Positions 33,478 through 47,190 of a stretch of 64,000 nt of DNA are shown in pieces. Origin of the DNA: Fomitopsis serialis (Eukaryota > Basidiomycota > Agaricomycetes > Polyporales > Fomitopsidaceae); the NCBI RefSeq assembly GCF_022376445.1, contig NW_025954961.1, positions 1,302,001 through 1,366,000 on the forward strand. Reading direction: 5' to 3'. The position numbers were made by a program, and so were the translations under genes. The notes beneath the pieces were generated by a model. It was not told the DNA's origin and did no database searches. It saw nothing but the letters and a program-made list of their open reading frames with translations. Numbering within the stretch: the stretch's first letter is position 1; each line of letters begins with the position of its first letter.

Positions 33478-35666
33478 ATGCGCGCCCTCCACATCCTCCC
33501 CTTCCTCGTCCCCGCACTCGCAGGCGCACTCGCCGCAGTTCCCCCCCACGACTTCCACGCGCTCGACCTTCCGGTGGCCTCAGGATCAGATGCATCCCCA
33601 TACGAAGAGACACTATACCGGAGAGACGGTGACCACCACCACATGGGCGCGCCCCTCGTCAAGCTCAACGAGACCGAGATCGCGGTGTCGCATCAACCCA
33701 CCCCGCCATCATACTACTGGAGCGATATCATGGACACCCACGGTGAGCGGAGGTATCCCGGCCTCATGGCCGTCCACGTCCTCTCCATGGGCCTTGCCTT
33801 CTTCGGCGCCCTTCCAGTAGGTACGTCGCGTCACGTCTGCCGACACACCCACCGTCCCCGCCACCTCGGCCGCGTACCGACGTTCCTACCCCTCCCCAGG
33901 CATCGCACTGCGCTCCGTCAAATCCGCATGGCACCCAGTCACAGTGATCCTTTTCTATGCCTTCACCACGATCGGTGTCGGCGCGAGCATGCTATATCGC
34001 AAACTGACTCCGGACATGTACGTCTCGGCGCGCTAGACCCGAAGTTGCTCCACTCACCAACTCTATTTGCCCATCTTCCCAGGTATGACGGCGAACGGCA
34101 TTCGTCTCAAGGCTATGGTTGGCTGTTCTTCGCTGCGGCGCTGTCCGTGGTAGATACCCTCGCCATCATCCTTCGTGCATGGCACTACTTCGTCGCGATC
34201 CGCCGGGGGAGGAGAGATTCAGCATCAACTCAACTTGGAACACCGTCATCCTCGGACGAGATGAGCCGTCGGTCCATCTTTCATCCGAGTACACCAACTT
34301 GGTCGCAGAGGATGAGCTCGAGGCCGCCGAGCTGAAAACGAGGGACATCGAGTGCGAGGACTCCGAGTCGGAAACGCTCCATGGGCGCCGGAACCAGTCG
34401 ATGCAACCCATTCGCACGATCTTCGACGCCCAGGATAGCGAGCACGAGGAGACCGCCCAGTGGGCGAACAACGTCACGCGTCACGCACGTCAGGCATCCT
34501 ACCCACATTCGGCGGCTTCCGAGCGTACGCTCTTCGGTCCTCGCTCTCCGCGCGACTCCGACGACACTCTTCACGTCCCTGGTCCGTGGTACGCTACCGA
34601 GAACAGGGCATGGCTATTGAAGAAGATTGGTCGCGCGGCATTTGGAACGTCAGAGCGGGTGCTGGTCTTTGCCGGCTTCATGCAGTTCCTGACGGGTATT
34701 GTGACGTACACTGGCGGATGCCGGCAGAATTGGGTTAACGGTTGTCTTGCTCACCTGATCAGTATGTCTCTCGTGTCAAGTATTTCTCTTCCTTTCCTGA
34801 CGATGCGTGTGCGTTTCACAGAGGGCGGCATCTTCTGGTGCTACGGCCTGGTCACGTTTGCGCGGTACCTTGGTTCTTTCTCTGAGCTCGGGTGGGCGTG
34901 GAATCGCGCGCCTGCAGGTAACTACCCTTCCGCCGAATTCGTCGAGTCGTCTGTCGTCTTCGTGTACGGAATCACGAACACTTGGATGGAGCGCTTCGGT
35001 GCTCAGCCGGGCGATCCGTACACCACCAAGCAGGTGCAGCATATCAGTATCGCGGTTATGTTCTGGTTCGCGGGTCTCATCGGCATGGGCATTGAGAGCA
35101 AGAGGATCCGGCGGTGGCTTGCGGCGGGCAGCACAGCTGCGATAGGCGCGACCCTCGGCCAAGAGGCGGTGGCAGAGCCTCCGAGCTATGCGGGGAGCTT
35201 CAACCCGTTCCCGGCGCTGTGCATCGGCATTACTGGCGCAGCGATGTCCGCACATGCACAGACGTACCTCTTCCAGGTCCAGATCCACATGCTCTGGGGC
35301 TACCTCCTGAGCGGGTTCGCCGTCCTGCGGTGCTTGACCTACTTCTTCGTGTGGCTGGGCCCCCCACGGAGCATCCTGCCCAGCCGTCCGCCGACGGAGG
35401 CGCTCGCGAGCTTCCTGCTGGCGTGCGGCGGGCTGATGTTCATGTTCTCGACGGAGGAGGTCACGATCGCGGCGATGCGCCAGGGCCACGATGACGTCAT
35501 GATGTTCTTGAACGTCGGCGTCGCGGTTACGTGCCTGGCGTTCTGCTGGGTCTCCTGGTCGTTGCGCTCAAGGGCTGGCTCAAGAGCCGCACGCATGCTG
35601 CGGTCAAGTTCCACGCGTCGGCGTGAAGAGGAGAAGAGACTTGAAGATGAAGACGCACCTGCATGA
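33478..35666 (+). CDS. Ytp1-family multi-pass membrane protein (DUF2427 + Ytp1)
   Basis: A signal peptide ('MRALHILPFLVPALAGALA') and a luminal His-containing stretch ('GDHHHMGAP') precede an N-terminal DUF2427-like pair of helices ('YPGLMAVHVLSMGLAFFGAL', 'VTVILFYAFTTIGVGASML'). An acidic cytosolic loop of ~180 residues follows, then the Ytp1 part: 'ERVLVFAGFMQFLTGIVTYT', 'GGIFWCYGLVTFARYLGSFS', 'FPALCIGITGAAMSAHAQ', 'MLWGYLLSGFAVLRCLTYFF', 'FLLACGGLMFMFSTEEVT' and a basic tail. Function in fungi is undefined. Introns lie after 'ALPV', 'LTPDM' and 'AHLI'. A frame break at 34205-34209 falls in a run of five G; six would join 'YFVAIRRG' to 'EERFSINSTWN'. Confidence 0.82.
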
Positions 35667-36312
35667 CATGACGTCCGGTCGACCCCTCCCCTCCCCGCTA
35701 CCCTGCCGCCCTCGCCATCCTGCTCCGACCCACACGAACAAGGCCTCCCATCTCACACCACGTTGTTGCACTAACCGCCGCCGTCCACCCACTTGTAGCC
35801 CCAGCCCAGCCCCGACGATGCTCGCCCACGTTATTTATTCGTAATGACCTTCGATGACGCCTGCGCCTTTGGTGCGTTAATGCCTGGTATCTGGTTGTTG
35901 TGTGTATGTCCAGAGTGTACATACACCCCCTTGTTGCATAATGCGTAGCTCATACTTTAGTAACGTTTTGCCTTTTCGTGGAATGGGATATGCGATGTTC
36001 AAACGCACCTTGGTCGTGTGCTGTGCGATGTGCGTCGTCCGGGCGTGCGGTGAGTCAGAGAAAGATGGGAGAGAGGAGGAAGGGATGCGGGAGGTGGGGG
36101 TGCGAGCGAAAGATGGGGTTGTGGAGACTCGGTTGCGAATTGGTCGCGAACTCGCTAGCGGAGTGCGCAGACCCCTGCCCAGTCTGCCTGCCAGACTGCC
36201 GGGTTGCGACCGTGAAGAGTGACGTGAGGAAAACATGTGATCCGTGGAGCGAGATTTCGATCGTACAGAACGCCCGTTCCGTGAGACGGCGACACGGTCT
36301 CCTCTCGCCGCC
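35667..36312. other. intergenic, ChaC promoter side
   Basis: About 650 bp between two plus-strand genes, with purine-rich stretches near 36058-36120. No gene was recognised. Confidence 0.45.
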
Positions 36313-37570
36313 ATGAGCCACTCGGGCGAACGGCAGCCGTACGTCGTCTTTGGATACGGCTCCCTCATCTTCAAGGTAGGCTCGCTCGCCCTGCTATGAC
36401 CCTGCGGTGACGATCTAGGTTTGAACGCTATCGGTCGCGGGCGTGTAGCCCCCGCCGCATGTAGTATCGCAGCGTGTGTCCCGTTTGCCCCTCCCATGCG
36501 CGACGGAGCCCCGGACTGACGGCGTCCGCTGTGAATTTCACAGATCCGGGATTCTTGAAGGGCTATGTACGCCGCTTTGCCCAGAAGTCGCATGACCATC
36601 GCGGCACGCCGGAGGTGCGTCTGCCATACACAGTTACGCTTGTCGATGCAGGCTCATGTGTTGGTGCTTCTGTGGACAGAACCCTGGCAGAGTAGTCACT
36701 CTAGTGCATAAGGAGGACTGGGACGCGTTCTCCGGCTCTGTCGGTGTGATTTCTCCGGTGCTTGAGCGACGAGTTCTCACCGGACAACGTGCAGGATCCG
36801 TTTCCGGACGATGATGTCGTATGGGGTACGCTCGCCGCCTTCAATACAAATGCTGCTGCTGCTGCTCACCGCTGCAACAGGCGTTGCGTATATCATAGAC
36901 CCAAAGTACGAGTCGGAGGTACGGGACTACCTCGACTACCGCGAGAAGGTAAATAGATGCGAGCCTTGTCCGACTGCGTGGGCTAACCGAGCATCACCAG
37001 GACGGCTACTCGTTAGAGCAACTCGACGTCTTCAGTCTCGTAGACGGCCACGAACAAGTCGTTTTCCACAATGTCGGTGAGCCTGCCGCTGCTCCGCCTC
37101 CCCGCCATACGAGCGTGACGAGTACAGGCTTTCGTACGTCCACCACAATGACCCTTCCATGGCTGCATCGCATTCAGACAGGGCTAGTGCTACGTGGGAC
37201 ATAACACCAATCCCTCATTCAGTGAGTGCCCATTCAGTGTTCTGCGCGGTCGCGATGACTGAAGTGTCACACGCAAGTCGGGTCCGAACCCATAGAGCAA
37301 CTCGCGCGAAAAATTTGGGAGTCCGTCGGGCCGTCGGGTCCTAACAAAGAATACTTGTACCACCTCACTGAAGCGGTCCGACAACTTGCCCCCGAGTCGC
37401 ACGATTCGCATCTGTTCGCGCTAGAGGTGACCACCGATCGCACCCTGATCACGTATGAAATGACTGACGGTGTCCAGACGAGATGCCGCGAGCTTGACGC
37501 AGACAAGGACGACAGCAGCGCAGCCAAACATCCGGAGATCGAGGGTACAAGACCGCTGCAGCCCGAGTGA
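36313..37570 (+). CDS. glutathione-specific gamma-glutamylcyclotransferase (ChaC family)
   Basis: The enzyme cleaves cytosolic glutathione to 5-oxoproline and Cys-Gly. The substrate-binding loop 'VVFGYGSLIFK' opens the protein, followed by 'DPGFLKGYVRRFAQKSHDHR', 'NPGRVVTLVHKEDWDAFSG', 'YESEVRDYLDYREK' (the catalytic Glu is expected in this Y-R-E-K segment), 'YVGHNTNPSF' and 'GPSGPNKEYLYHLTEAVRQL'. At least seven introns; all exons can be joined without frame breaks. Start at 36313. A 51 nt stretch at 37427-37477, starting gtgacc and ending cag, is an in-frame intron or translated sequence near the C-terminus. The 3' end converges on COQ2, 132 bp away. Confidence 0.87.
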
Positions 37571-37702
37571 AGTTGGATAAAAACAAGGTCAAGGCGAATA
37601 ATCACTCTGTACCCGAGCATCGACGTAGTCCATACGGCTTGCGCACACTCAACGTCAACAATCGCACAGACTATCATCACATTACGCAGCACAATCAATG
37701 TA

Positions 37703-39100
<1,398 letters not shown>

Positions 39101-39345
39101 GTTGCGGATATTGCCGCCCGAAGTAACATACTTATGCGCTTTGATTTCCAGCCAAATTCCCGCTCAATGGAGCTAACAGTGGGCACGACATGTATAATTC
39201 CCAAAGTCTCGATTTCTTTATTATAATATACTCGTGCGCGGCACGAGAATGTGGACACTCCTCAATACAACCCAAAGCATGTGGTATAGTGTGCGATGAT
39301 GAAAGTGATACAGATTCCATGATGCCTCCGGACGACGACGTTCCT

Positions 39346-40338
39346 CTACCATTCCTTCGCCAGCTTGAAAGACCAGTCCCAGTCTAGATCAATCATGAGC
39401 CTTTCGACGTTGAAAACAGAGAAGAGACAGCGATACGTACCAGCGTACACCTCGCCGTCATCGTCAACGACACGGCTCCTGACGTTATACGTGCCAGAAC
39501 GAGCGAGCATGCCGGACGGAGACTCCTCTGGGTCAAAGTTCTTGGTGTATGCCTCTCCCTTGGGGTGTGGGCCGTAAGAACCAAGCATCTGTTCCATTCT
39601 GTCCACTGCCATGGCGTAAGTACAACCTACGGCACGGAGTATCAGAAACGAGTCGCTCACCTCGGACACCAGCGCGTTTCACAACCTGCATATACCGAAC
39701 ACCCTAATGGACACCTTGTGAGTTCCACGTGAAGACTGCCGCACCGCGTGGCGTGGACTCACCGAGATGATCGAGTGGTTGACCTTGAACGTGATACGGA
39801 CACTACGGACATCCAATCAGCATGCAATCCCTACACGCCGATCAGAGGCACTCACTTGTACTCTACACCCTCCTTGATGGCGATCGGATTCTTCTTCACA
39901 TTCGCGAGCTGCGCGGGATCCTGGATGTCAAGCACGAGCTTCTTGCCAGCCGGCAATGTGGGAGAATCAAGCTCAAGGGTAAAGACGGTGACCTATTGGA
40001 AAATGGGTGAAAACACGCCGGGAAGTAGCCGGGCTGTCTCACGCACCTTGGGACCACTGGCGGGGGCAGTCGAGGCACCCGGTGCGATACCCAGGCTGGC
40101 CTTCCAGCGCGCTAAGCTCTCATCCTCCGCGTCCATTTTGGCATAATCATCGACGCTCTTCGCCGCCGTGGCTTGTAGCCTATCCAGATGACACCTCAGT
40201 TTCGCCTTGGATCAGTGGTCAGGTGGATGCTGCCTACCCGGAGTGGCCGAAGGGGCGAAATCCTCTTCTTCGTGCTGTCGCAAGCATGTTACACACTTCG
40301 CACCCAACTGAGCTCGTTTGCTAACTTACCGCAGACAT
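39346..40338 (-). CDS. RDI1: Rho GDP-dissociation inhibitor
   Basis: Rho GDI extracts prenylated Rho GTPases from membranes and keeps them in the cytosol. The N-terminal arm reads 'MSAHEEEDFAPSATPGYK' then 'KSVDDYAKMDAEDESLARWK'. The immunoglobulin-like domain has 'LPAGKKLVLDIQDPAQLANV', 'IAIKEGVEYKVRITFKVNHS', 'GVRYMQVVKRAGVRVDRMEQ', 'GSYGPHPKGEAYTKNFDPEE', 'SPSGMLARSGTYNVRSRVVD' and the C-terminal 'DWDWSFKLAKEW'. Start at 40338. About seven short introns. Near 40171 one missing G ('aagcc' for 'aaggcc') breaks the frame between 'GYK' and 'AKSVDDYAK'. Confidence 0.94.
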
Positions 40339-40855
40339 GGGGCAAGAGCGATGGTGAAGATGTGATGAGGAGGACTGGGAGGGGGCTTCGATGCAGTGGC
40401 ATTGCTTTCAGGTTGCTATAGATCGATTTCCCACGGCTGCTATACGATGCGCCCGCGTTGCTCCGCTTGAGCCACTTAGTTCTGAGTCTAGGCCTACATA
40501 ACGATCAGCAGCGTTTTGAGAAAGAGAAGCAGCACAAATGTGCCCCAAGGAAGCAAGACTGACATTGAGTCGATGCCTCGCGCATAGTAGACGCGGCCAA
40601 CGCGCCCACACACTGCCGTCTTCCAAGTGATGGTACTGAACGGCATCTCGTTTTCGCTAGCGCGGATCCAACAGATTTATTTATATCAGACATAGTACTA
40701 GTAGCCTATTGCAAGCGACAATATATAGTGAATACCCAGTAGATCGAGGAGCATTATACGAGACCAATCATAACAACGATAGCCAGATACCGACAGCGTG
40801 TCACCCTTGCCTGTTGTTTATCCAATATGTCATTCAGGTTTCTTGAGATGGAAAA
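40339..40855. other. intergenic, RDI1 upstream
   Basis: About 520 bp of less GC-rich sequence between two minus-strand genes. It should contain the RDI1 promoter and the 3' end of the CCCH gene. Nothing else was recognised. Confidence 0.45.
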
Positions 40856-42839
40856 CTAAATGAGAAGCTCTGTAGGACCCATGACTGGGTGCATGCCATC
40901 TGCATCACAGTCAGTGATAGGCATGGCGAACAAAAGTGGCAACATACCGCCTTTAAACCAGCACTTGCCCTTGCTCAGGTGGAAGCACCGAGCCCCGCTG
41001 GGGCAGACATGGCCCTGATATGAAGGACGACGTGTCATCCTATGCCACGACGACATGGCAGAGTTAAACTCACCCAGCAGCACCTATCGCCATGTGGACA
41101 GTCGATGCCTGTGAACGGTATGAGTAGAATTCAAACCGCCGAGGCACCATACATACCGTTCTTCAAGTAGTTGCACGGGGCCTTCTTCGCATTCTTGGAC
41201 AGTGTCTCAAGCTGCTCAGGTGAGAGGTACCAATCGTGGGAGTACTTGCAGTTAGCCTGTACCAGACACATGAGCTCTAGCGCACTCGCATGACACAGCT
41301 GGCTTCCTCACGCCTTTGGAGCAGGACATCAAATAGTGCTCATTGCAAGGCGGTGGGAATTCTGTTCGTCGTAACGTGAGCGGCTTGAGTGAGCAGTCCG
41401 AGGGGATAGGCAAGGCAAGAGTACCCACGTTTGTGTAGAGGCTAGAACACATCGTCCTTCAGAAAACCTTCGAGGGATAAAAATAGGTCATGCCCCCTCA
41501 CCTTCGTTGGATCTATCGGCTTCGCCCCATTCGCATTGGACCCAAACCTAGCGTTGGTGCCGGGCCCGACAGAGGTAGAAGCGGCCGTGACATGCGTCTC
41601 AGACTGAGGGCTGATGAGACCGCCTTGCGTAGTGATATTCTGATTCAATCCAGCAAGGGGAATCGACCCAGGTCGCCTGTGAACGTATGCCGGAGGCTGA
41701 GCCATGAACAGAGTCTCTGTCTGCATATTCGACACCGAGAGCTGTCGCAACTCCTCGGGAAGGCCATTACTCCCTTGCAGAGCACGACCTTCCCGAGCAG
41801 TTCGTCCTTCTCGAGGTCGAGCAGCACGGATTTGTAGTTGCCATCAGAGCCACCTGTAGTGCGCGCGAAATTGACAAAGACGGTTATGAAGGTTAACCTC
41901 ACGCTTCAGGGCAGCACTCACTTCCGAAGAATACCCGCATCGTCTGCGGTAAGGCGACGTACGTCTGAAGGTATTCTACGCAGCGCAGAATCAAAGTCTA
42001 AACCCATTGACAAATGAGAGCGTGAGCTTTCCGCACCTCTGATTTTTACGTCAGATCCGTCTTTGCCCGGACCGACATCCACTAAGAGGAACCGAGGGGA
42101 CGCCTGGCTCAGCCCGGACATGAATGCCTCGAGTTGCTCAGGCCCGCAGATGCCTTCGTCCCGGAGCATGTTCACAAGGCCGCGTTTGTTGAAGTAGATG
42201 GTCACCCAGAAGGAGAGCCGTCCGAAAACCTGGACTTCTTCCTGGGATAGGAACTCGGCGATGCTCTTAGTAAGCTCTTGCGCGGCCTGCCTACCGCCCT
42301 GCAAGCCCTGGGCCAGGAGCATCGGGGAGAAAATGTTCATGTCTCCGTCAATAACGCAGAGAATGAGTGGGTCCTGTTGCACGCGCGTCACGTCAGAACG
42401 TGTCCAACAAGGCACAGCAAGCTGACCTTCAGCAGACCCATCGAGGCTATCTGCCTGTTAAGTGTCGCGACTCGCGCGTTATGCGCCTTCTTGTCGCGAT
42501 CCATCATGTCCGTGACGTTGGAGTGGGCCTGCTTCCAAACCGCGAGCTCTACCTCAGCTCCGTGACCCTGGCTTCCAACTCCGCGTTGCGCTCGATGGTG
42601 GTCGTGGATAGGTCTATGTGCGAAGCGCGTCAACCACCGTCACTGAGCGGTGCTAGAATGTCTCCACGCACCCAGAACCTTTGTGAGAGCCTCGTCCCTG
42701 TTGTCGTACACTCGTAAGCCTCTGCATACTCGCATACGCCCCAGTCCACGGCCTTAACAAGGCACGCCACACGACGCGCTTAGCAGACGCACACTCACCA
42801 CTGCTGCTTGCTGACCACCCCGACCGACGGCGCCGCCAT
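40856..42839 (-). CDS. CCCH zinc-finger protein with N-terminal coiled coil and PIN/NYN-like domain
   Basis: The order is a short start 'MAAPSVGVVSKQQW', a coiled-coil segment ('TIERNAELEARVTEL', 'VELAVWKQAHSNVTDMM'), then 'LILCVIDGDMNIFSPMLLA', 'LSFWVTIYFNKRGLVNML' and 'FLLVDVGPGKDGSDVKIR', whose spaced acidic residues suggest a PIN/NYN-like nuclease fold (inference). Two or three CCCH fingers close the protein: 'CNEHYLMSC', 'CKYSHDWYL', 'CNYLKNG', 'CPHGDRCCWGHVCPSGARCF'. RNA binding or decay is the likely role. Start at 42839, stop at 40856-40858. Frame breaks near 42554 ('ctgag' for 'ctggag') and probably near 42710 each need one base. Confidence 0.72.
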
Positions 42840-45250
42840 TGCGATTTATCCAAGACGAGGCGGGTAACCTAAGGAGGGACAGGAGTGAGAGGAGGAAAGA
42901 AAAGGCCCAGGAACTTATAACCGCCGAAGCCATGATGCCTCCTGCTGCCAACAACCTGCGGCAGCTGGGCTAGATCTTCGCGGTGCTTCTCGTCCGGATA
43001 TGAGCCAATAGTAAAAGAGACGAGCTCACTGACACGTAGATTCAAAGTAACCGTCAACCTTCAGGATCACACGGACGCACAGCTCCGGTGGCCTGCAGTG
43101 CTCGCCCGCAACTTGCCCACGGCACCTCAGTCGCTGCTCGACGCGGGCGACCGAGCGAACAACCGAGGATCAACAGCCCGGAGGCTCCTCGTTACCATAT
43201 CTGGTTCTCAGTGCCACCGTCCCCAACTCCGACTGTTCGCTGATCTCACTCCCGCGCTGACCCCCTCCCTCCTCTGCGCGATCCAACTGTGTGCGCGCAC
43301 CTCGCGAGGCCTTCGAGCAAGCACGGGGGTGCTCGTCAGGCTCTCGCTGCCTGCGTGCGAAGAGACATCTCAGGGACAGAGGCTGATGCTGATAGGCACC
43401 TCCCAGGTTCGGTGCGTCGCGGGCGCTGAATATTTGTATACGAGATCTCCAGGATGAGATGCGGCCGTCCTATTAATCCGCATGCTGACAGCCTCGCACC
43501 GACCGCCATCTCCCGGGCTGTCCACTGCACTTCCTCTTGAACGCGATCTACACCAAAGAGACACGACAGCCGCGAGAGCGTCCGTGCCAGGACGGACGCC
43601 GTGGCGTCGACGGAGGCAGCATCAGGGTTTCGGCACAAGCCAGAATCTGCGGACAACAACGGACACCCCGCATGCGGGCATGCCTCACCGACCGGACGGG
43701 TCCGCGCAAATTACATGAATTAACTTCAATTAAGTTGCCGACTTCGCGAAGTTGAGATGCTCCCGTGCCGCTGATGCATCTGGTTACCTAGACAGCGCGA
43801 ACGACGGATTCCAGTTGTGCGGGTGAGCTACTTAGCGGGCTATGTAGCGCAACGTACTGACCGGCTGGGTCTCTCGGACAACGCTACCGTAGAGGTCAGC
43901 ACATTGCTGGCGTTCAAATCGTGGGTGGAAAAGATCCGGTGCTTATCAGCCTCGAGGAGGCTTCGATGCCGCTGGTATCATTCGATACTGGTTGAAATAC
44001 TTATTGACGAGTGACAAAGGAGGGGCGTAAAGCTGTCGACGGTTGGGTCAGATGGGACGTCCAAGCTTCGAACTTTAAAGCTTCAAGCTGGATGCAGCAA
44101 GCATGCCGACGATAGTAGAGCGCATTCGCCAGGACGTCGACCTACATACTAAATAGGTCTTCGTCGAAAAAGGAACGATTCTGGCATGTGATTGGTGGAG
44201 ACTCGAGACCTAGGTCTCTGCGAATACGTTTCATTGTCTACTACTTAAAGACGTTCGTGGGGGTACCTTCTCGTTACGCCTGTAGGCACACTCTCCACTT
44301 CTTGCCCGGGCGCCGCTGAGTTATGAGATCCAGGGGAGTCGAGAGTTACGTTGCAGAAGCCTTTAAAATGCCGGATGGATCCAATCGATACGGACACTCC
44401 CACCCGCAGGGAAGACTGGGAAGTCGTTTCACGCCACTTTCGCGTTCTTCTGCCACCTGCATACACCGGGAGTGGCTCCAGTCGTGCACGATGCACCACG
44501 GCCAGGCCTAGCTCCGGACACACGTGTACGTATTTACATACCTGTTTACTCACCGTAGACAGATACACTGCGCTTTGTCGCGCAGTCTGTATAAAGCAAA
44601 GAATTTTTTCTCTTCCTAGGAACACGAGCATAGGATTCGTAGGGTCAAACAATGCATTCCGGATCGCTGTGGTTGCATTGGGACCTGTCTCAGTCATCTT
44701 GCAACATGTCTGAGCAGACGCTCGAAGGATTACTGTACCCCCACGTTGTGGTGTCCCCTCTATCTGTCGCAGATACGTCGGGTCCAGTGCGAACAATGGT
44801 AAGTACATATCGGTGATAGTGGCACATCCGAACCTGCGATAGAACATAGAACACTACATGTCGTCAGAGAGAAGTCAAGACGTCGCAGACGGAGGGATAT
44901 GTCTCCACCTTGCCCGAACACGCCTGCGACGTCCGCTGCAGGCAGGCCTGCTAAGCCTCACTAGCACTGGCAAGAGCGGTTTCACATGAAATGACGTATG
45001 CTGTAATGTGTGATACATCGCAAAACACGAGTGTCGGCGAGAGCTCAATCCAGTCAGAGTCGAGCTTTGTGTAAGTCTGAGAGGGCTAGGATTTCGCCGA
45101 TGTGAGTATCCTGGCACATGGTCGCGACGATGAGTCTGACTCAACATATCGACGTCCTGTCTATGTAGATTGGAGCACAGATTAGCTATTCCTGTTCACT
45201 TTACCTCAGCAGAGATGAGTCGACGTAGTGAGACGATGCACCTGAATCAG
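42840..45250. other. gene-poor region, first half of a 4.5 kb island
   Basis: No supported gene. A minus-strand open frame at 44245-44847 (about 200 codons) starts at an ATG but matches no family and has no intron or motif support; it is left unannotated. No tRNA or clear transposon ends were seen. Confidence 0.45.
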
Positions 45251-45255
45251 AGCGA

Positions 45256-45330
45256 ACGCAGAGCTGTTCGGATATGAGCCACATCGCACGCAGAGCTATT
45301 CGGTTCCATATGAGACACACCGCCACGGAT
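45256..45330. repeat. two-copy short tandem repeat, 32 bp spacing
   Basis: 'acgcagagctgttcgg' (45256-45271) recurs as 'acgcagagctattcgg' (45288-45303). Each copy is followed by a related 'atatgag.cacatcg'-like tail. The copies differ at a few positions. Confidence 0.7.
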
Positions 45331-45830
45331 TCGATGCAGAAGATGGTACCTTGCGTCATGCCGGCAACCCAAAAATAGACGCACCAGCAGAAGACTGTTG
45401 GCAGTGTACGCGATACGCGGATGTCCTCGACAATGGACCAACTTCGAATAAACTTCAAAGGTGGTTCTCAATAGGCGGTCGATTCAGGGCGCAGCCGGAT
45501 AAGTACATGCAGCCCGAGTGACCGTGGGCCGGCGTGTCAAGTGTACCAACTGACCGTTGGCGTTGTTTCAGTACAACTGCGCGATATCTCTGGATAATCA
45601 CGACGACATACCACAAGATCACCTCTGCTGGTGGAACATACTCATTCCGTATTAGGAAAGCTGAGCGAAATTGCCGTCGCCGTCGCCGTCCTTCCGATCA
45701 ACCGCTGAAGAGCTCCAATGCCGAGAGCGCTGTTTGTGAGGAGAGTCGGCGGGCAACCGGCAAGGCCGAGTGCAATGCGATGCGTCGGTGCTGTCGGCTT
45801 CTCGTCGTAGGACCCCTATCAATTGGGGAG

Positions 45831-46400
45831 AGGCCTGATCTTAATCCGGACAAAATCCGGCCAATTGAGGGGGGTATGCCTGATGTTATCCGGACAAAAT
45901 CGTCCCTTATGCGGACGGAGGCCTGAGGAAGTATCCGGACATGGTGGTCCATGTCGCGCGAGGCCTGATCCTAGTCCGGACAAGGGCCCGGACAACTCAG
46001 AGCACCGGTGGGCCATGAGCGACACACATTACACGAGGCTTATTGAGGCTCATATGTCCGCATCGTAGTTGGGTTGCATAAACAACATAACTGTTCTCAC
46101 AACAATAGTAAAACTCAGTAGTGTATGCACGCAGGTTTGCCGGGGCAAGAATGTGCGTTCACACAGTACTACTGTAGTACTCCCATTGCATCTGTGCATA
46201 TTGAAGGTGCGAAGGCGGTGAGTTGCATGGCTCAGGAGGCCTGATCCTGCAATCCGGACACCGAACCGCCTGCCCCGAGGCCTGATGCAGAGTCCGGACA
46301 GCACCGACCAGAACCTCGTAAGGCCTGATTTAATCCGGACAAAATCGAAAGGCTACGTCCGGACAAAAAAAGCAAAATCTCGGGTTGCCGGATCAGGCCT
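45831..46400. repeat. interspersed two-block repeat array (AGGCCTGAT-n-TCCGGACA)
   Basis: Seven plus-strand units carry AGGCCTGA (or ATGCCTGAT) followed 3-8 bases later by TCCGGACA. Units begin at 45831, 45875, 45919, 45961, 46237, 46278 and 46321. A reduced unit starts at 46350, and an inverted half-unit (gatcaggcct) lies at 46391-46400. Within each cluster spacing is 41-44 bp, and the ~20 bp between units is not conserved. Subterminal repeats of a DNA transposon, or an array of protein-binding sites, would look like this; neither is proven. Confidence 0.75.
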
Positions 46401-47190
46401 CCCACCAATAAATAGGGTCCTCTCGTCGTCCGCTAAGGGCAGCCAGCCAAGAAGACGTCACAACGCAGAAGGAGGCGGCCCTGGCCGTGGTTGAGCGCGT
46501 GAGGAAAAAAGGGAGGGCAGCTGAAGCGAACAGCGATGACGCAGGATAGGTGCAGAAGGGATCAGCCGCGGTGGCCAAGCGAGATCGCCTCTCCGATCGG
46601 GGCACTACGCCCGGCGCCTACTCTGCGGACGCAGCGGTAACCATCCCACGTCCGTCCTCGTCCCAGAGGATCTGGTCACGCTCTGGCGCATGTGAGTCCT
46701 CGTCGACCAGAAGCGGCGGGGGCGACAGTGCGTGTGGTGAGCAGCAGCCTGACGAGCGTGCAAAAGTCCGAGCATGATGGTACTGATCTATCGCAGTAAG
46801 CAGGGCGTGCACAACCGCTCGGCAACGTAGCGGCGGGAAGGTGTGGCTCCACCCCCGAATCGAACAAGGCAGGCGCAAGCGCCTGGGTCAACGCTCTCCA
46901 GCATATGGGGCGTCGTTGCGGCGCCGGCGGGGGTGGCTGCCGATTTAGCGTTTATCGCAGCGATGTGCCGTGCCTTGAGCGGGCAGGGACGGTGCTCGCT
47001 TGCGAGAGCGTCCGGTCCGAGCCCCAGGCGTGGAGGTGGAGTGCTCGTCGTGGCAGCCAAGGCGAGGATTGCCTTTCGCGGCGTACCCGCTCTGCAACGC
47101 CCGGCTGCGCCACTGTTCTGCCGTATGTCTTGTTTTTGGGGTGTCCTCGGGGATATCCTATCCATCATTGACGCTGGCCACTTGACTTGA
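46400..47190. other. GC-rich stretch with fragmentary coding-like frames
   Basis: Short open pieces with coding-like composition follow one another on the plus strand ('QKEAALAVVERVRKKGRAA', 'SVLVPEDLVTLWRM', then a 116-codon frame at 46843-47190). The opposite strand is also open for 152 codons (46788-47246). No family is recognised. The contrast with the flanking gene-poor DNA and the adjacent repeat array suggest a transposon remnant; this is weak. Confidence 0.3.

Noticed and set aside
44245..44847. 200-codon minus-strand open frame
   Set aside because: It has an ATG but no family, no domain, no neighbours on that strand and unusual composition; a chance open frame is as likely.
45831..46400. 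CRISPR-like repeat and spacer pattern
   Set aside because: The host is eukaryotic, the repeats vary internally, units number only seven or eight, and there are no cas genes.
46845..46915. tRNA-like B-box (gttcgattc on the minus strand)
   Set aside because: No matching acceptor stem, A-box or anticodon arm could be folded around it.
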